Shown here piece by piece: positions 17,259 through 26,553 of a DNA stretch of 64,000 bases. Positions within the stretch are counted from its first letter, which is position 1, and each line of letters begins with the position of its first letter. A program made the translations under genes and the position numbers. Under the pieces are notes generated by a model that saw only the letters and a list, made by a program, of their open reading frames with translations, did not search any database and was not told the DNA's origin. The stretch is taken from contig OY787448.1 of NCBI GenBank assembly GCA_963678855.1, positions 620,001 to 684,000 of the forward strand. Direction: 5' to 3'. The stretch is from F22 sp963678855. Lineage in GTDB: Bacteria; Bacteroidota; Bacteroidia; Bacteroidales; Bacteroidaceae.

Positions 17259-18749
17259 ATGAACCAAACTTATATTATAGGCATTCTTGTCATCTATTTT
17301 TGCATCTTGATGCTTATCTCTTGGTGGACCAATCGACGAGGTGGCCATACCAACAAGGCCTTCTTTACAGCTAACAAACAATCTCCTTGGTATATTGTAG
17401 CATTCGGGATGATAGGCGCCACAATTTCTGGCGTCACATTTGTATCCGTTTCTGGACGTGCACTAACCAGAGATATGTATTACTTACAGATGTGTCTGGG
17501 ATTTGCGGTGGGTTATTATATTGTGGCCTATCTGCTACTCCCTATATATTATAAACTTAATACGCCTAGTATATACTCCCTTATCGGACAGCGGATTGGA
17601 AACAAAGCGCACAGCACTGCATCAGCATACTTCTTACTATCTAGAATGTTAGGCACAGCTGCAAAGCTATATCTTGTGTGTATGATTATCCATACATTCT
17701 TACTCCCTTCTATACCTTTTTGGGCCATTACAGTGGGGGCAGTAGCTATGGTATGGATCTACACCCAGAACAATGGATTACAAACAGTAGTATGGACAGA
17801 TACTCTACAGACAGCTTGTGTCATCATTGCCATGATATGGATAATTTTTGGAAGTATACATCAACTTAACTTATCTCCCAAAGAAGCCATGGATACCCTT
17901 GTAGCTAGTCCACACTTTAAGATATTTGAGTGGAGCGATTGGTCTAGTAGTCAGCATTTCTTAAAACAATTCTTGAGTGGAATATTTATTGTGATTGTGA
18001 TGACAGGGCTTGATCAGGATATGATGCAAAAGAATCTGACTTGTCGCACACTACCAGAAGCCCAAAAGAATATGATTACTTATGGGTATGCTTTTATTCC
18101 CCTTAATTTTCTCTTGCTATGCCTTGGCGTTTTCTTGGGTCATCTGGTTATAGCTAAAGGACTAATAGTTCCAGATAAAATAGACCACTTACTTCCTATG
18201 ATAGCTACTCAAGGAGGAATGGGACATGTATTTATGACTCTTTTTGCTATAGGCATCATAGCAGCTGCTTTCGGAAATACTGACTCAGCACTGACAAGTA
18301 TGACGACATGTGTCTATGTCGATTTCATAGATAAAAGAAAAAAACAAGGACATGCTGTACAAGTGAATCCTGAAAACACATTGCACCGTAAAATTATTCA
18401 CCTTGCACTTTCTGCCATTCTTGCTATATGCATTTTGCTTTTTGAAGCACTACGGGAAGGTTCCGTCTTAGATCTTATCTTCAAATTGGCCAGCTACACG
18501 TATGGTCCGATTCTAGGATTGTTTATCTATGCTATTTTTACTCTTGGCAAAGATAAGTTTGCAAAAACACGAGTAGATAAGTACGCCCTATATTTTGCAC
18601 TGTTAAGTCCTGTACTTACTTATTTTATTCAATATGAAGTAGAAGCATTAACAGGTTACCGATTTGGTTACGAAGGTTTACTTATAAATGGTAGCATTAT
18701 GTGGTTTTCACTTTGGATTTCAGGGATTTACAGCCGAAAAAACATTTAA
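17259..18749 (+). CDS. Sodium:solute symporter family protein
   Basis: 496 aa inner-membrane carrier of the SSF superfamily, about 13 hydrophobic segments. Family-typical stretches: the N-terminal SWWTNRRGGHTNKAFFTANKQ region followed by GMIGATISGVTFVSVSG (about 50-66, the first discontinuous helix), YLLLPIYYKLNTPSIYSLIGQRIG (about 95-118; only its end LNTPSIYSLIGQRIG is diagnostic), and GLDQDMMQKNLTCRTLPEAQKN near 250-270. The solute is unknown. It is a single-gene unit divergent from recR. Confidence 0.9.
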   Translation: MNQTYIIGILVIYFCILMLISWWTNRRGGHTNKAFFTANKQSPWYIVAFGMIGATISGVTFVSVSGRALTRDMYYLQMCLGFAVGYYIVAYLLLPIYYKLNTPSIYSLIGQRIGNKAHSTASAYFLLSRMLGTAAKLYLVCMIIHTFLLPSIPFWAITVGAVAMVWIYTQNNGLQTVVWTDTLQTACVIIAMIWIIFGSIHQLNLSPKEAMDTLVASPHFKIFEWSDWSSSQHFLKQFLSGIFIVIVMTGLDQDMMQKNLTCRTLPEAQKNMITYGYAFIPLNFLLLCLGVFLGHLVIAKGLIVPDKIDHLLPMIATQGGMGHVFMTLFAIGIIAAAFGNTDSALTSMTTCVYVDFIDKRKKQGHAVQVNPENTLHRKIIHLALSAILAICILLFEALREGSVLDLIFKLASYTYGPILGLFIYAIFTLGKDKFAKTRVDKYALYFALLSPVLTYFIQYEVEALTGYRFGYEGLLINGSIMWFSLWISGIYSRKNI

Positions 18750-18863
18750 CATATTAGAACTAATTTACTAAACACTATTTATACATAGTGGGATACTTGT
18801 GCAATTAATTTTGCTATTTGATGTCTTATTTTCTCTGTTTTTTAGATTTTAATAAGATTTTGT

Positions 18864-18894
18864 TTTGTTGGATAAAAAATAATTGTTACATTTG
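18864..18894 (+). promoter_or_regulatory. Full consensus promoter of an intergenic RNA
   Basis: TTTG (18864-18867), 19-bp spacer, TACATTTG (18887-18894): a complete match to the Bacteroidetes primary sigma promoter. No protein gene follows on this strand; a GC-rich intrinsic terminator follows about 145 bp later. Confidence 0.75.
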
Positions 18895-18900
18895 CATTGT

Positions 18901-19048
18901 TGATTTAGCAAAACAAACTGCATTTGACGTATGAGTTATACCCTAATAGCTTAGCGGTAAATAAAAAACACAGTTTTAAGATATAACACTTGATTGATTA
19001 GATTGCTTTGGAGTCTCCTGCCTGTTGAGGGTCGGGGGCTCTTTTTTT
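18901..19048 (+). ncRNA. Putative small RNA, about 148 nt, unassigned
   Basis: Defined by a consensus promoter ending at 18894 and a hairpin plus T7 terminator at 19012-19048. The longest ATG frame inside is seven codons (MSYTLIA), so it does not look coding. A small hairpin can form around TACCCTA...TAGCGGTA at about 18937-18957. The downstream protein gene is on the opposite strand, so this is not a leader. Bacteroidales 6S RNA is one candidate of similar size, but I cannot confirm it; the SRP RNA core motif is absent. Ends are estimates. Confidence 0.55.
19012..19048 (+). terminator. Intrinsic terminator of the small RNA
   Basis: AGTCTCCTGCCT pairs with AGGGTCGGGGGCT (several G-T pairs, loop GTTG), followed by CTTTTTTT at 19041-19048. 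Confidence 0.7.
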
Positions 19049-19062
19049 AAGAGCCACATAAA

Positions 19063-19104
19063 AACTCCCAATCATACGAAAAATGAATCGTATAATTGGG
19101 AGTT
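19063..19104 (-). terminator. Terminator of the patatin-HAD unit, possibly bidirectional
   Basis: AACTCCCAATCATACGA pairs with TCGTATAATTGGGAGTT (17 bp, one wobble). It lies 20 bp beyond the stop of the HAD gene; on the minus strand a run TTTTTATG follows. Confidence 0.75.
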
Positions 19105-19123
19105 GTATTAATTAGCTAAATCT

Positions 19124-19846
19124 TTAGCCTAATAAAGAATCAAATTGATCATGCAACGCCATTACAGAAGTATACAAAGTATCAGCCCCATTACCTAACA
19201 GCATCTCTGGTTCTAGAGGGCCAGTATTTACCGCTACAGTATATATATTGGCTGCGCTTGCTGACTGCACGCCTAGCGGTGCATTTTCAACAACCAACGC
19301 CTCTTCTGGACGCACACCAGCCTTTTCAAGTCCCATCAAGTAAGGTTCTGGATGTGGTTTTCCATGCTGTACATCAAAGGCGGTAACCATCAAATCTGGA
19401 TGAAATATACCTGGATAGTGTTCTTCTAGACGTCCTAAAAGCGATTTTTGCCCTGATCCAGTAACCAGAACAATAGTATAACCTGCTTCTTTTACTTTAT
19501 TCAAAAGCTCCAACGCCCCCTTCATTGGAGGAGCAGGTGGATTGCTATTAAACAGCTCAGTTTTCTTTGCGTAGATTGACTGAATTTCTTCATCTGTTGC
19601 AGCACGTCCTTTTTGTCGCTTACAAACCAGATCAATCGTTGAACGGCCTGTACGCCCTTCATGCTGGTAAGCCTCTTCACGACTCAAATCAAACCCGTGC
19701 ATCTTCATTACAGTATGCCATGATTCAGCATGATAAGGCATAGAGTCAAATAAAACTCCATCCATATCAAATAAAACAGCTTTCAATTGACTACGCGAAG
19801 GACATATACGTCCACTATTCTCTGTCATTTTCAAATCGTTATTCAT
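19124..19846 (-). CDS. HAD-family hydrolase, beta-phosphoglucomutase-like
   Basis: 240 aa soluble HAD-superfamily phosphatase/phosphomutase. Motif I LFDMDGVLFDSMPYH (nucleophile Asp about 27, Asp about 29), motif II LVTGSG (about 127), motif III Lys in GKPHPEPYLMGLEK (about 164), motif IV VVENAPLGVQSA (about 184). The cap region follows motif I, as in subfamily I, and DSMPYHAESW is usual for beta-PGM-like enzymes. The substrate is unknown. The first 16 residues precede the domain and a Met at residue 7 is an alternative start. It is 41 bp downstream of the patatin gene on the same strand. Confidence 0.88.
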   Translation of the reverse strand: MNNDLKMTENSGRICPSRSQLKAVLFDMDGVLFDSMPYHAESWHTVMKMHGFDLSREEAYQHEGRTGRSTIDLVCKRQKGRAATDEEIQSIYAKKTELFNSNPPAPPMKGALELLNKVKEAGYTIVLVTGSGQKSLLGRLEEHYPGIFHPDLMVTAFDVQHGKPHPEPYLMGLEKAGVRPEEALVVENAPLGVQSASAANIYTVAVNTGPLEPEMLLGNGADTLYTSVMALHDQFDSLLG

Positions 19847-19887
19847 TTTACCTTAGTTTATTCTATATACACCTATACTATTACGCA

Positions 19888-22035
19888 TTAAAAAGTATAG
19901 CCAAAATTGACGTAAAAATTCATTTCATCAGTCAGATTAGACCAGCCAATAGTAGCTTCAAGTGGTCCAACAGGAGATTCGTATCCATAGCCTCCAGAAA
20001 TACCAAAATAAGCTTTGTCATTAAACAATTCACCAAGATCATGACTATTAAGCATATAGTTTACTGTAGACAAGAGATAGTGTTTAGATCCCATACGCTG
20101 ACGAATATTTGTCCCCAAAACAGCTAAGTAATTATCCACCCCCTCAATATGGTGTGTCCCAGCAAAAGGCATTTGATCGTATAAATATCTTCCCCACTGA
20201 TCACCACCTATCTTGTTCAGTTTCCCTTGGCTTATATAGTCACTAAAAACCAAACGAGTATATGCAAAAGGCTCTAAAGTAAAGCGGGAATTAAACGACA
20301 TATTATTATATATAGAAGCACTCACAATAGGTTTCGGTTCAGCATCTTTGTGTTCGATAAAGTTCTCTGTAACGTATTCCATTTGTGCATGCCATTTCAT
20401 ACCTCTTCTAGGAAAAAGACGCTTATCAGTATTATCAAAATCCAGCTTTACAAAATAATTGAACGCATGGAAATTATCAATAAGCCCTTCATCCTCTCCT
20501 ATTCTATCTACATCTTTAAGCACATCAATAAAATTATACGCTTCAAAATTTACCCCAAGACCGATACGAATATTACGCCAACTTTTGCTAAACTCTACTT
20601 CACCAAAGTTTTCTATAAAGGTCGTATTGTAATACTTCTCACCTCTATCATAAAAATCCAGTTCACTATAGCTAAATCGATACATTGCTTTCATATCCCA
20701 CATATTACGAGGACGAATCGTATAAGCAATTTCTCCGTACGACCTATTACCCAAACGTGCTGTTAAGCTCAAATAACTTGGCGTATATTCACCTCCAAAC
20801 TGCTTGGTAGCATTGGCAATAAGTGACGCCAACTCCTCTGAATCAAATCTTAAACCTACACTTATTGAATTAGGTGGAGTTTCGGTTTCTAAAGCAGAAA
20901 TTTCTTCTTCAGTACATACCTTTTCACAAGGTGCATATGGCTTTCTTGTATATGGTGTAATGTGTGGACTTAAACCTAAGGTATCACGCAAAGCCATTAA
21001 ATCCAGAGTATGCTTCTCTGCAGCATCTTCACCATATTCTATAATACTTACGATGTCTTTTTTATTGAAACTACCTCCATTGATTTTAGCTCCCATAGAT
21101 ATATCTATATACACATCAGTATCCAACACGTTTTCAGTTTTCTTATTATTACAAACCAACGTAATAACTTGTGCCAAAACTTTCGACACGCCATCAATCT
21201 GATACGGTTTAAGCAGTGGATCTGACACATCAACACCAATCACATAGTCAGCTCCCATTTGACGCGCTATATCAACTGGAAAATTATCCACCAACCCACC
21301 ATCAACAAGCACCAAGGAATCTATTTTTACAGGAGAAAATGCCCCAGGAATCGACATTGACGCTCGTACAGCAGTAGCTAACTTACCACTATGAAAGTTT
21401 ACTTGATTTCCTGTAACCAAATCGGTCGTAACACAAGCAAAAGGAGTCGGTAAATTATTGAAGTTAATTGAATCTGGATACTCATACATCAATTCAGCAA
21501 AAAGTGATTTTAAGTTATTACCTTTTACCATCCCTCCACTAGACATTATCTCCTTAGGTTTTTTCTGAAAAGAGAAGTTAGTTATATACTTACTATCCTT
21601 AAGCTTCTTTGATAGCAGCTGTTGGCTACGTTTTACATTGTCAGACAGTACAAAAGGCCAATCCTGAACTCGCACTAGCGAATCCATCTGATCTGTATTA
21701 TACCCGATACTGTACAAGCTGCCAACAATTGCACCCATACTAGTACCGACTACCATGTCTACAGGAATGCCGAGCTCTTCAATCTTCTTAATCACAGGAA
21801 TATGAGCCACCCCTTTAGCACCGCCTCCACTGAGCACAAGCGCTACCAAAGGACGTTTCTTGTTGGGCTGAATAATCTCACATGAGTTCACGCCTTTATG
21901 TTTAGGTGCAACGATCTGACCTGTAGGTATTACGATTTTTTTAGGCGTCACTTGAGCAAAAGTACGCACATGTCCTACAGTTAAAGTCATTACAGCTATA
22001 AGAAGGCTACATTTAATCCATCGAATTACATTCAT
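19888..22035 (-). CDS. Patatin-like phospholipase with C-terminal outer-membrane barrel
   Basis: 715 aa. Signal peptide about 1-28 (ending TFAQ). Patatin domain about 60-340: oxyanion loop SGGGAKG (69-75), nucleophile in GTSMG (Ser 99), and DGG (Asp about 245) completing the Ser-Asp dyad. A linker with a POTRA-like stretch (SISVGLRFDSEELASLI, about 388) precedes a BamA/Omp85-type barrel ending in FYVNFGYTF with terminal Phe, the usual outer-membrane insertion signal. This is the PlpD-like (type Vd autotransporter) architecture, so the lipase may be displayed or secreted. The substrate is unknown. Full length, apparently intact. Confidence 0.9.
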   Translation of the reverse strand: MNVIRWIKCSLLIAVMTLTVGHVRTFAQVTPKKIVIPTGQIVAPKHKGVNSCEIIQPNKKRPLVALVLSGGGAKGVAHIPVIKKIEELGIPVDMVVGTSMGAIVGSLYSIGYNTDQMDSLVRVQDWPFVLSDNVKRSQQLLSKKLKDSKYITNFSFQKKPKEIMSSGGMVKGNNLKSLFAELMYEYPDSINFNNLPTPFACVTTDLVTGNQVNFHSGKLATAVRASMSIPGAFSPVKIDSLVLVDGGLVDNFPVDIARQMGADYVIGVDVSDPLLKPYQIDGVSKVLAQVITLVCNNKKTENVLDTDVYIDISMGAKINGGSFNKKDIVSIIEYGEDAAEKHTLDLMALRDTLGLSPHITPYTRKPYAPCEKVCTEEEISALETETPPNSISVGLRFDSEELASLIANATKQFGGEYTPSYLSLTARLGNRSYGEIAYTIRPRNMWDMKAMYRFSYSELDFYDRGEKYYNTTFIENFGEVEFSKSWRNIRIGLGVNFEAYNFIDVLKDVDRIGEDEGLIDNFHAFNYFVKLDFDNTDKRLFPRRGMKWHAQMEYVTENFIEHKDAEPKPIVSASIYNNMSFNSRFTLEPFAYTRLVFSDYISQGKLNKIGGDQWGRYLYDQMPFAGTHHIEGVDNYLAVLGTNIRQRMGSKHYLLSTVNYMLNSHDLGELFNDKAYFGISGGYGYESPVGPLEATIGWSNLTDEMNFYVNFGYTF

Positions 22036-22119
22036 ACACTCGTTCCATTAAGAAGATAGTTTCATAAAATATTGCAGTAAGTCTACAATGTTTACTATTT
22101 ACAAAAGAAGAAGGAGAAG

Positions 22120-22147
22120 GCCAAGCTATAATAATATATAGCTCCAC
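22120..22147 (-). terminator. Possible terminator of the lysS-gpsA-pgi operon
   Basis: AGCTATA and TATAGCT pair around a 6-nt loop, extended imperfectly by GG/CC, and a pyrimidine-rich stretch (CCTTCTCCTTCTTCTTTT) follows on the minus strand. It lies about 60 bp past the pgi stop. Confidence 0.4.
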
Positions 22148-22209
22148 CCCCTCCTGTCTTATATAATTGTCTTGATAGTTGATCTCATACTAGAGATATT
22201 GTCAAGAAT

Positions 22210-23553
22210 TTACAGTTTAGCTTGGATAGCTTTTGCTTCTTCTTCGAATCCTGGTTTATTCAACAAAGCAAACATATTCTTCTTGTATGCTTCTACACCT
22301 GGTTGGTTGAATGGGTTTACACCTAGGATGTAACCACTGATACCGCACGCACGTTCGAAGAAGTAGAACAACTGACCGATAGATGCCTCATCTAGCTTAG
22401 GAAGCACGATGCGCATATTTGGTACACCACCATCAACGTGTGCTAGCAAAGTACCTAGTTCAGCCATTTTATTTACTTCGTCCACTCGCTTACCAGCAAG
22501 GAAGTTCAAACCATCAAGGTTAGCTTCATCAGTTGGCACTTCAAGCTTGTTGTCAACCTCTTCTACAGAGATAACAGTTTCGAAGATAGTACGTTCACCT
22601 TCTTGAATCCATTGACCCATAGAGTGAAGGTCAGTTGAAAAGTCTACAGCAGCAGGGAAGATACCCTTACCGTCTTTACCTTCAGACTCACCGTACAATT
22701 GCTTCCACCACTCACCGATATAGTGAAGTTTTGGGTTGTAGTTTACAAGAATTTCAGTCTTCTTGCCATCTTCGTATAGAGCGTTACGAGCAGCAGCATA
22801 AAGCGCAGCTGGGTTTTCTTCGAAAGCAACTTCAGGACCACATACCTTTTCCATTTCTACAGCACCAGCAACTAGCGCATCGATATCGAAACCTGCAGCT
22901 GCAATAGGCAATAGACCTACCGGAGTCAATACAGAGAAACGACCACCGACATTATCTGGAATGATAAAGCTCTTATATCCTTCTTTATCAGCAGTTACAC
23001 GAGCAGCACCCTTCTTAGCGTCAGTTACAGCAACGATAACCTTCTTAGCCACTTCCTTACCACGTTGGTCTTCACATTGCTTCTTCAACAAACGGAAAGC
23101 CAAGGCTGTTTCTGTTGTAGTACCTGACTTAGAGATGTTGATAATACCAAATTTCTTACCTTTCAAGAATGTAGTCAATTCGTACAAGTAATCCTCCCCG
23201 ATATTATGACCAGCATAAAGCATCACAGGACCCGACTTCTCTTCTTGCAACCAAGCAAAACTATTAGACAACGCTTCGATTACTGAACGAGCACCTAGGT
23301 AACTACCACCGATACCAGCAACAACGATGATATCACAATTTTCGCGAAGTGTAGCTGCAGCTTCTTTAATATCTGCTAGATGTTCTGGAGTAATGCTTGA
23401 AGGAAGGTGTAACCATCCTAGGAAGTCATTACCAGCTCCAGTACCTTGTTCAAGCATTTGTTGAGCTTGTTGTACTTGTGCGCCATACGCACTAATTCTG
23501 TCTTGGCTTACAAAGCCTGCAATCTTGTCTAGATTGAGAGTAATTTGTTTCAT
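22210..23553 (-). CDS. pgi: Glucose-6-phosphate isomerase
   Basis: 447 aa, the short bacterial form. Interconverts glucose-6-P and fructose-6-P in glycolysis. SIS-domain signatures: VVAGIGGSYLGARSVIEAL (about 77-95), INISKSGTTTETALAF (about 139-154), and YIGEWWKQLYGESEGKDGKG (about 275-294) with catalytic Glu. Third gene of the lysS-gpsA-pgi cluster, 55 bp after gpsA. It also links fructose-6-P made by the nearby NagB to the rest of metabolism. Confidence 0.97.
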   Translation of the reverse strand: MKQITLNLDKIAGFVSQDRISAYGAQVQQAQQMLEQGTGAGNDFLGWLHLPSSITPEHLADIKEAAATLRENCDIIVVAGIGGSYLGARSVIEALSNSFAWLQEEKSGPVMLYAGHNIGEDYLYELTTFLKGKKFGIINISKSGTTTETALAFRLLKKQCEDQRGKEVAKKVIVAVTDAKKGAARVTADKEGYKSFIIPDNVGGRFSVLTPVGLLPIAAAGFDIDALVAGAVEMEKVCGPEVAFEENPAALYAAARNALYEDGKKTEILVNYNPKLHYIGEWWKQLYGESEGKDGKGIFPAAVDFSTDLHSMGQWIQEGERTIFETVISVEEVDNKLEVPTDEANLDGLNFLAGKRVDEVNKMAELGTLLAHVDGGVPNMRIVLPKLDEASIGQLFYFFERACGISGYILGVNPFNQPGVEAYKKNMFALLNKPGFEEEAKAIQAKL

Positions 23554-23608
23554 TTGTTTATCTCGTTAGTATTGTAAACAATTCTATTTTATTATTTAGT
23601 GGCTGTAG

Positions 23609-24604
23609 TTATCTTAACGAATCAGTCAACAACTTAATTTCAATCGCAGGAGCAATACGCTCATACAATATATTATAGACTGCATCTAAGATAGGCATAT
23701 TAACATGGTATCGCTTATTGATCTCCTTGATACACTTAGTACCATAGTATCCTTCAGCGATCATCTCCATCTCTATCTGCGCCGCTTTCACGCTATATCC
23801 TTTACCAATCATCGTGCCAAACACACGATTACGGGAAAATTTGGAATATCCTGTCACGAGCAAATCCCCTAGATATACTGAATCATTGCTGTTGCGATCA
23901 ATAGGATGAACAGTTTCTAAGAATCGATTCATTTCCACAATCGCATTAGATATCAACACCGCTTGGAAGTTGTCACCATACTTCAGTCCACTGCAGATAC
24001 CCGCAGCAATGGCGTATACATTCTTAAGCACACTACCGTACTCAATACCTGTCACATCCTCACTAACTGAAGTCTTAATATACTCGCTACTTATCAACTT
24101 CGCAAATCCTTGTGCTTTCTCAACATCGGGGCAAGCTACTGTCAGATAAGACAAGCGCTCCATAGCTACTTCTTCCGCATGACATGGTCCACCAATCACT
24201 GCAATATTCTCAGCAGGAACATTCAGCTGGTGTTCAAAATAGTCAGACACAATTTTGTTATCATCTGGTACGATACCTTTGATAGCTGTTACAATAAATT
24301 TATCTCTCAATTTCACACGCAACTTTTTCAAGTGTTGTTTGATATAAGGAGATGGCGTAACAAACACCAAAGTATCTGCCTCTCGAGCGATATCATTAAT
24401 ATTACTCGAGAAATGTATGCGCTCTGTATCGAAACGCACAGTTGTGAGATACGCTGGGTTGTGTCCTAAACGTTTAAACTCATCAATTCTATCATCACGG
24501 CGCATATACCAGTAGATTTCATCAGAAGAGTCTAAGACCATTTTGGCTATTGCGGTAGCCCAACTACCACCACCCACAATGGCTACTTTGCCGGGTAGTT
24601 TCAT
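23609..24604 (-). CDS. gpsA: NAD(P)H-dependent glycerol-3-phosphate dehydrogenase
   Basis: 331 aa; reduces dihydroxyacetone phosphate to sn-glycerol-3-P for phospholipid synthesis. N-terminal Rossmann loop VAIVGGGSWATAIAK (about 7-21), FVTPSPYIKQHL (about 81), VTAIKGI (about 101), IGGPCHAEEVAM (about 139), and catalytic Lys in SVLKNVYAIAAGI (about 190). Cytoplasmic. 21 bp downstream of lysS. Confidence 0.96.
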   Translation of the reverse strand: MKLPGKVAIVGGGSWATAIAKMVLDSSDEIYWYMRRDDRIDEFKRLGHNPAYLTTVRFDTERIHFSSNINDIAREADTLVFVTPSPYIKQHLKKLRVKLRDKFIVTAIKGIVPDDNKIVSDYFEHQLNVPAENIAVIGGPCHAEEVAMERLSYLTVACPDVEKAQGFAKLISSEYIKTSVSEDVTGIEYGSVLKNVYAIAAGICSGLKYGDNFQAVLISNAIVEMNRFLETVHPIDRNSNDSVYLGDLLVTGYSKFSRNRVFGTMIGKGYSVKAAQIEMEMIAEGYYGTKCIKEINKRYHVNMPILDAVYNILYERIAPAIEIKLLTDSLR

Positions 24605-24625
24605 GCTAACTAATTTTCGTGATGC

Positions 24626-26353
24626 TTAGATTTTTTCCAACCATGTAGTAACATCAGCTACGCTAGGGTTAGTCAATTCAAGCTTATATTTTTTGTTGAC
24701 GCCACAGATTTCTTGGTGAAGCTTTTGTGCCTTCACACCTGCCATCATAGACACTTCATTGTAGCCAGCTTTTTGAATAACTGGTACCCATTCTGCATCA
24801 ATACCAAGCGCAGTATACAATTCCACACTATCCTTACGTATTTTTGGTTCAGGACGCATTTGAGGGAATAACAACACCTCTTGGATAGCAACTTGACCAG
24901 TCATCAACATCACAAGACGGTCCATACCGATCCCCATACCCGATGTAGGAGGCATACCATATTCCAATGCACGTACGAAATCCATATCAATAAACATCGC
25001 TTCATCGTCTCCCTTTTCAGCTAGTTCCATTTGTGCTTGGAAACGTTCCAACTGGTCGATTGGGTCATTTAGCTCAGAGTAAGCATTACACAACTCCTTT
25101 CCATTCACCATCAACTCAAAACGCTCAGTCAACTCTGGGTTATCACGATGTTTCTTAGTCAATGGAGACATTTCCACTGGGTAATCTGTGATAAATGTAG
25201 GTTGAATGTAGTTACCCTCACACTTTTCGCCAAAGATTTCATCGATAAGCTTACCTTTACCCATCGTTTCGTCTACTTCAATATCAAGTGATTCTGCGAT
25301 TGCACGGATTTCTTCTTCAGTCTTACCATCCAAGTCATAACCTGTAAATTCCTTAATAGAATCAAGCATAGTGACACGCTTAAATGGAGCTTTGAAGTTG
25401 ATTGTATTATCACCGACCTTCAATTCTGTTGTACCGTTTACATCCAAGCAAATCTTTTCAATCATTTGCTCAGTCATATTCATCATCCAGTTGTAATCCT
25501 TGTATGCTACATAGATTTCCATACAAGTAAACTCTGGATTGTGCGTACGGTCCATACCTTCGTTACGGAAGTTACGAGAGAACTCATACACACCATCAAA
25601 ACCACCTACGATAAGGCGCTTAAGATACAACTCATTGGCAATACGCAAATATAATGGAATATCTAGAGCATTGTGGTGTGTGATAAATGGACGAGCAGCC
25701 GCTCCACCAGGGATAGATTGAAGTACTGGTGTATCAACCTCCATGTAACCACGAGTGTTGAAGAAATCACGCATAGAGTTAAACACCTTTGTGCGCTTGA
25801 TAAAGATATCCTTTACGCCTTCGTTGACCGCAAGGTCTACGTAACGTTGACGATAACGCATTTCAGCATCTTCAAACGCATCATATACCTCACCATCTTT
25901 CACCTTAGGTGTAGGAAGTGGCTTGATACTCTTACTCAAGACAGTTAGTTTTTCACAGTGTACAGAGATTTCCCCCATTTTCGTACGGAATACGAAACCT
26001 TCGATACCTACAAAGTCACCCAAGTCAAGCAACTTCTTAAACATCTTGTTGTACAAATCTTTATCTTCACCTGGACACAAGTCATCACGTGTGATATACA
26101 CTTGAATACGTCCTTCACTATCTTGCAATTCGATAAAAGAGGCCTTACCCATGATACGGCGGCTCATGATACGTCCAGCAATAGTTACGCGGCGAGGTTC
26201 TTCCTCATCGTCTTTAAACTCTTCCAAAATATTTGTAGAGTATGCATTGACATCAAATTCCGCTGCTGGATAAGGGTCAATACCCATTGCTCTCAGTTCA
26301 CTCAGACTATTACGTCTGATGATTTCCTGTTCGCTTAGTTCTAAAATGTTCAT
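24626..26353 (-). CDS. lysS: Lysyl-tRNA synthetase, class II
   Basis: 575 aa class II enzyme. OB-fold anticodon domain about 55-165 (TIAGRIMSRRIMGKASF), class II motif 1 around YMEVDTPVLQSIPGGAAARPF (about 203-223; key part PVLQSIPGGAA), motif 2 FRNEGMDRTHNPEFTCME (about 262-279), motif 3 GMGIGMDRLVMLMTG (about 477-491). A C-terminal tail of about 75 residues follows motif 3, as in other Bacteroidetes LysS. First gene of the lysS-gpsA-pgi operon. Confidence 0.97.
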   Translation of the reverse strand: MNILELSEQEIIRRNSLSELRAMGIDPYPAAEFDVNAYSTNILEEFKDDEEEPRRVTIAGRIMSRRIMGKASFIELQDSEGRIQVYITRDDLCPGEDKDLYNKMFKKLLDLGDFVGIEGFVFRTKMGEISVHCEKLTVLSKSIKPLPTPKVKDGEVYDAFEDAEMRYRQRYVDLAVNEGVKDIFIKRTKVFNSMRDFFNTRGYMEVDTPVLQSIPGGAAARPFITHHNALDIPLYLRIANELYLKRLIVGGFDGVYEFSRNFRNEGMDRTHNPEFTCMEIYVAYKDYNWMMNMTEQMIEKICLDVNGTTELKVGDNTINFKAPFKRVTMLDSIKEFTGYDLDGKTEEEIRAIAESLDIEVDETMGKGKLIDEIFGEKCEGNYIQPTFITDYPVEMSPLTKKHRDNPELTERFELMVNGKELCNAYSELNDPIDQLERFQAQMELAEKGDDEAMFIDMDFVRALEYGMPPTSGMGIGMDRLVMLMTGQVAIQEVLLFPQMRPEPKIRKDSVELYTALGIDAEWVPVIQKAGYNEVSMMAGVKAQKLHQEICGVNKKYKLELTNPSVADVTTWLEKI

Positions 26354-26390
26354 CGTTATTTTTAGCTATATTTCTATTCTCTATTTGGTG

Positions 26391-26398
26391 CAAAAATA
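26391..26398 (-). promoter_or_regulatory. Candidate -7 box of lysS
   Basis: The minus strand reads TATTTTTG, 37 bp upstream of the lysS ATG. No -33 TTTG at the usual distance. Confidence 0.4.
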
Positions 26399-26469
26399 CA
26401 AAATCCTTTCGTATCTACCGCAGTTTATTTCAGAAAAGTAAAATATCCAAGGTAATTTAAGCCAGTGTT

Positions 26470-26501
26470 TTTGGCAACTCCACGAATTAAGCGTAGTTTT
26501 G
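26470..26501 (+). promoter_or_regulatory. Promoter of the MATE gene
   Basis: TTTG (26470-26473), 20-bp spacer, TAGTTTTG (26494-26501); both boxes match the Bacteroidetes consensus. Expected start near 26508, leader about 46 nt. Confidence 0.65.
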
Positions 26502-26553
26502 CATAAAATTTGTAGATACATAAATAAAGCATCAAGTAAAAGTAAGGATAATA

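Noticed and set aside
18930..18953. Seven-codon ORF in the putative small RNA as an attenuation leader peptide
   Set aside because: No regulatory codon run, and no downstream structural gene on that strand.
18901..19048. SRP (4.5S) RNA or tmRNA
   Set aside because: The conserved SRP core (GGAA tetraloop with AGCAG) is absent, and the length and lack of a tRNA-like end exclude tmRNA.
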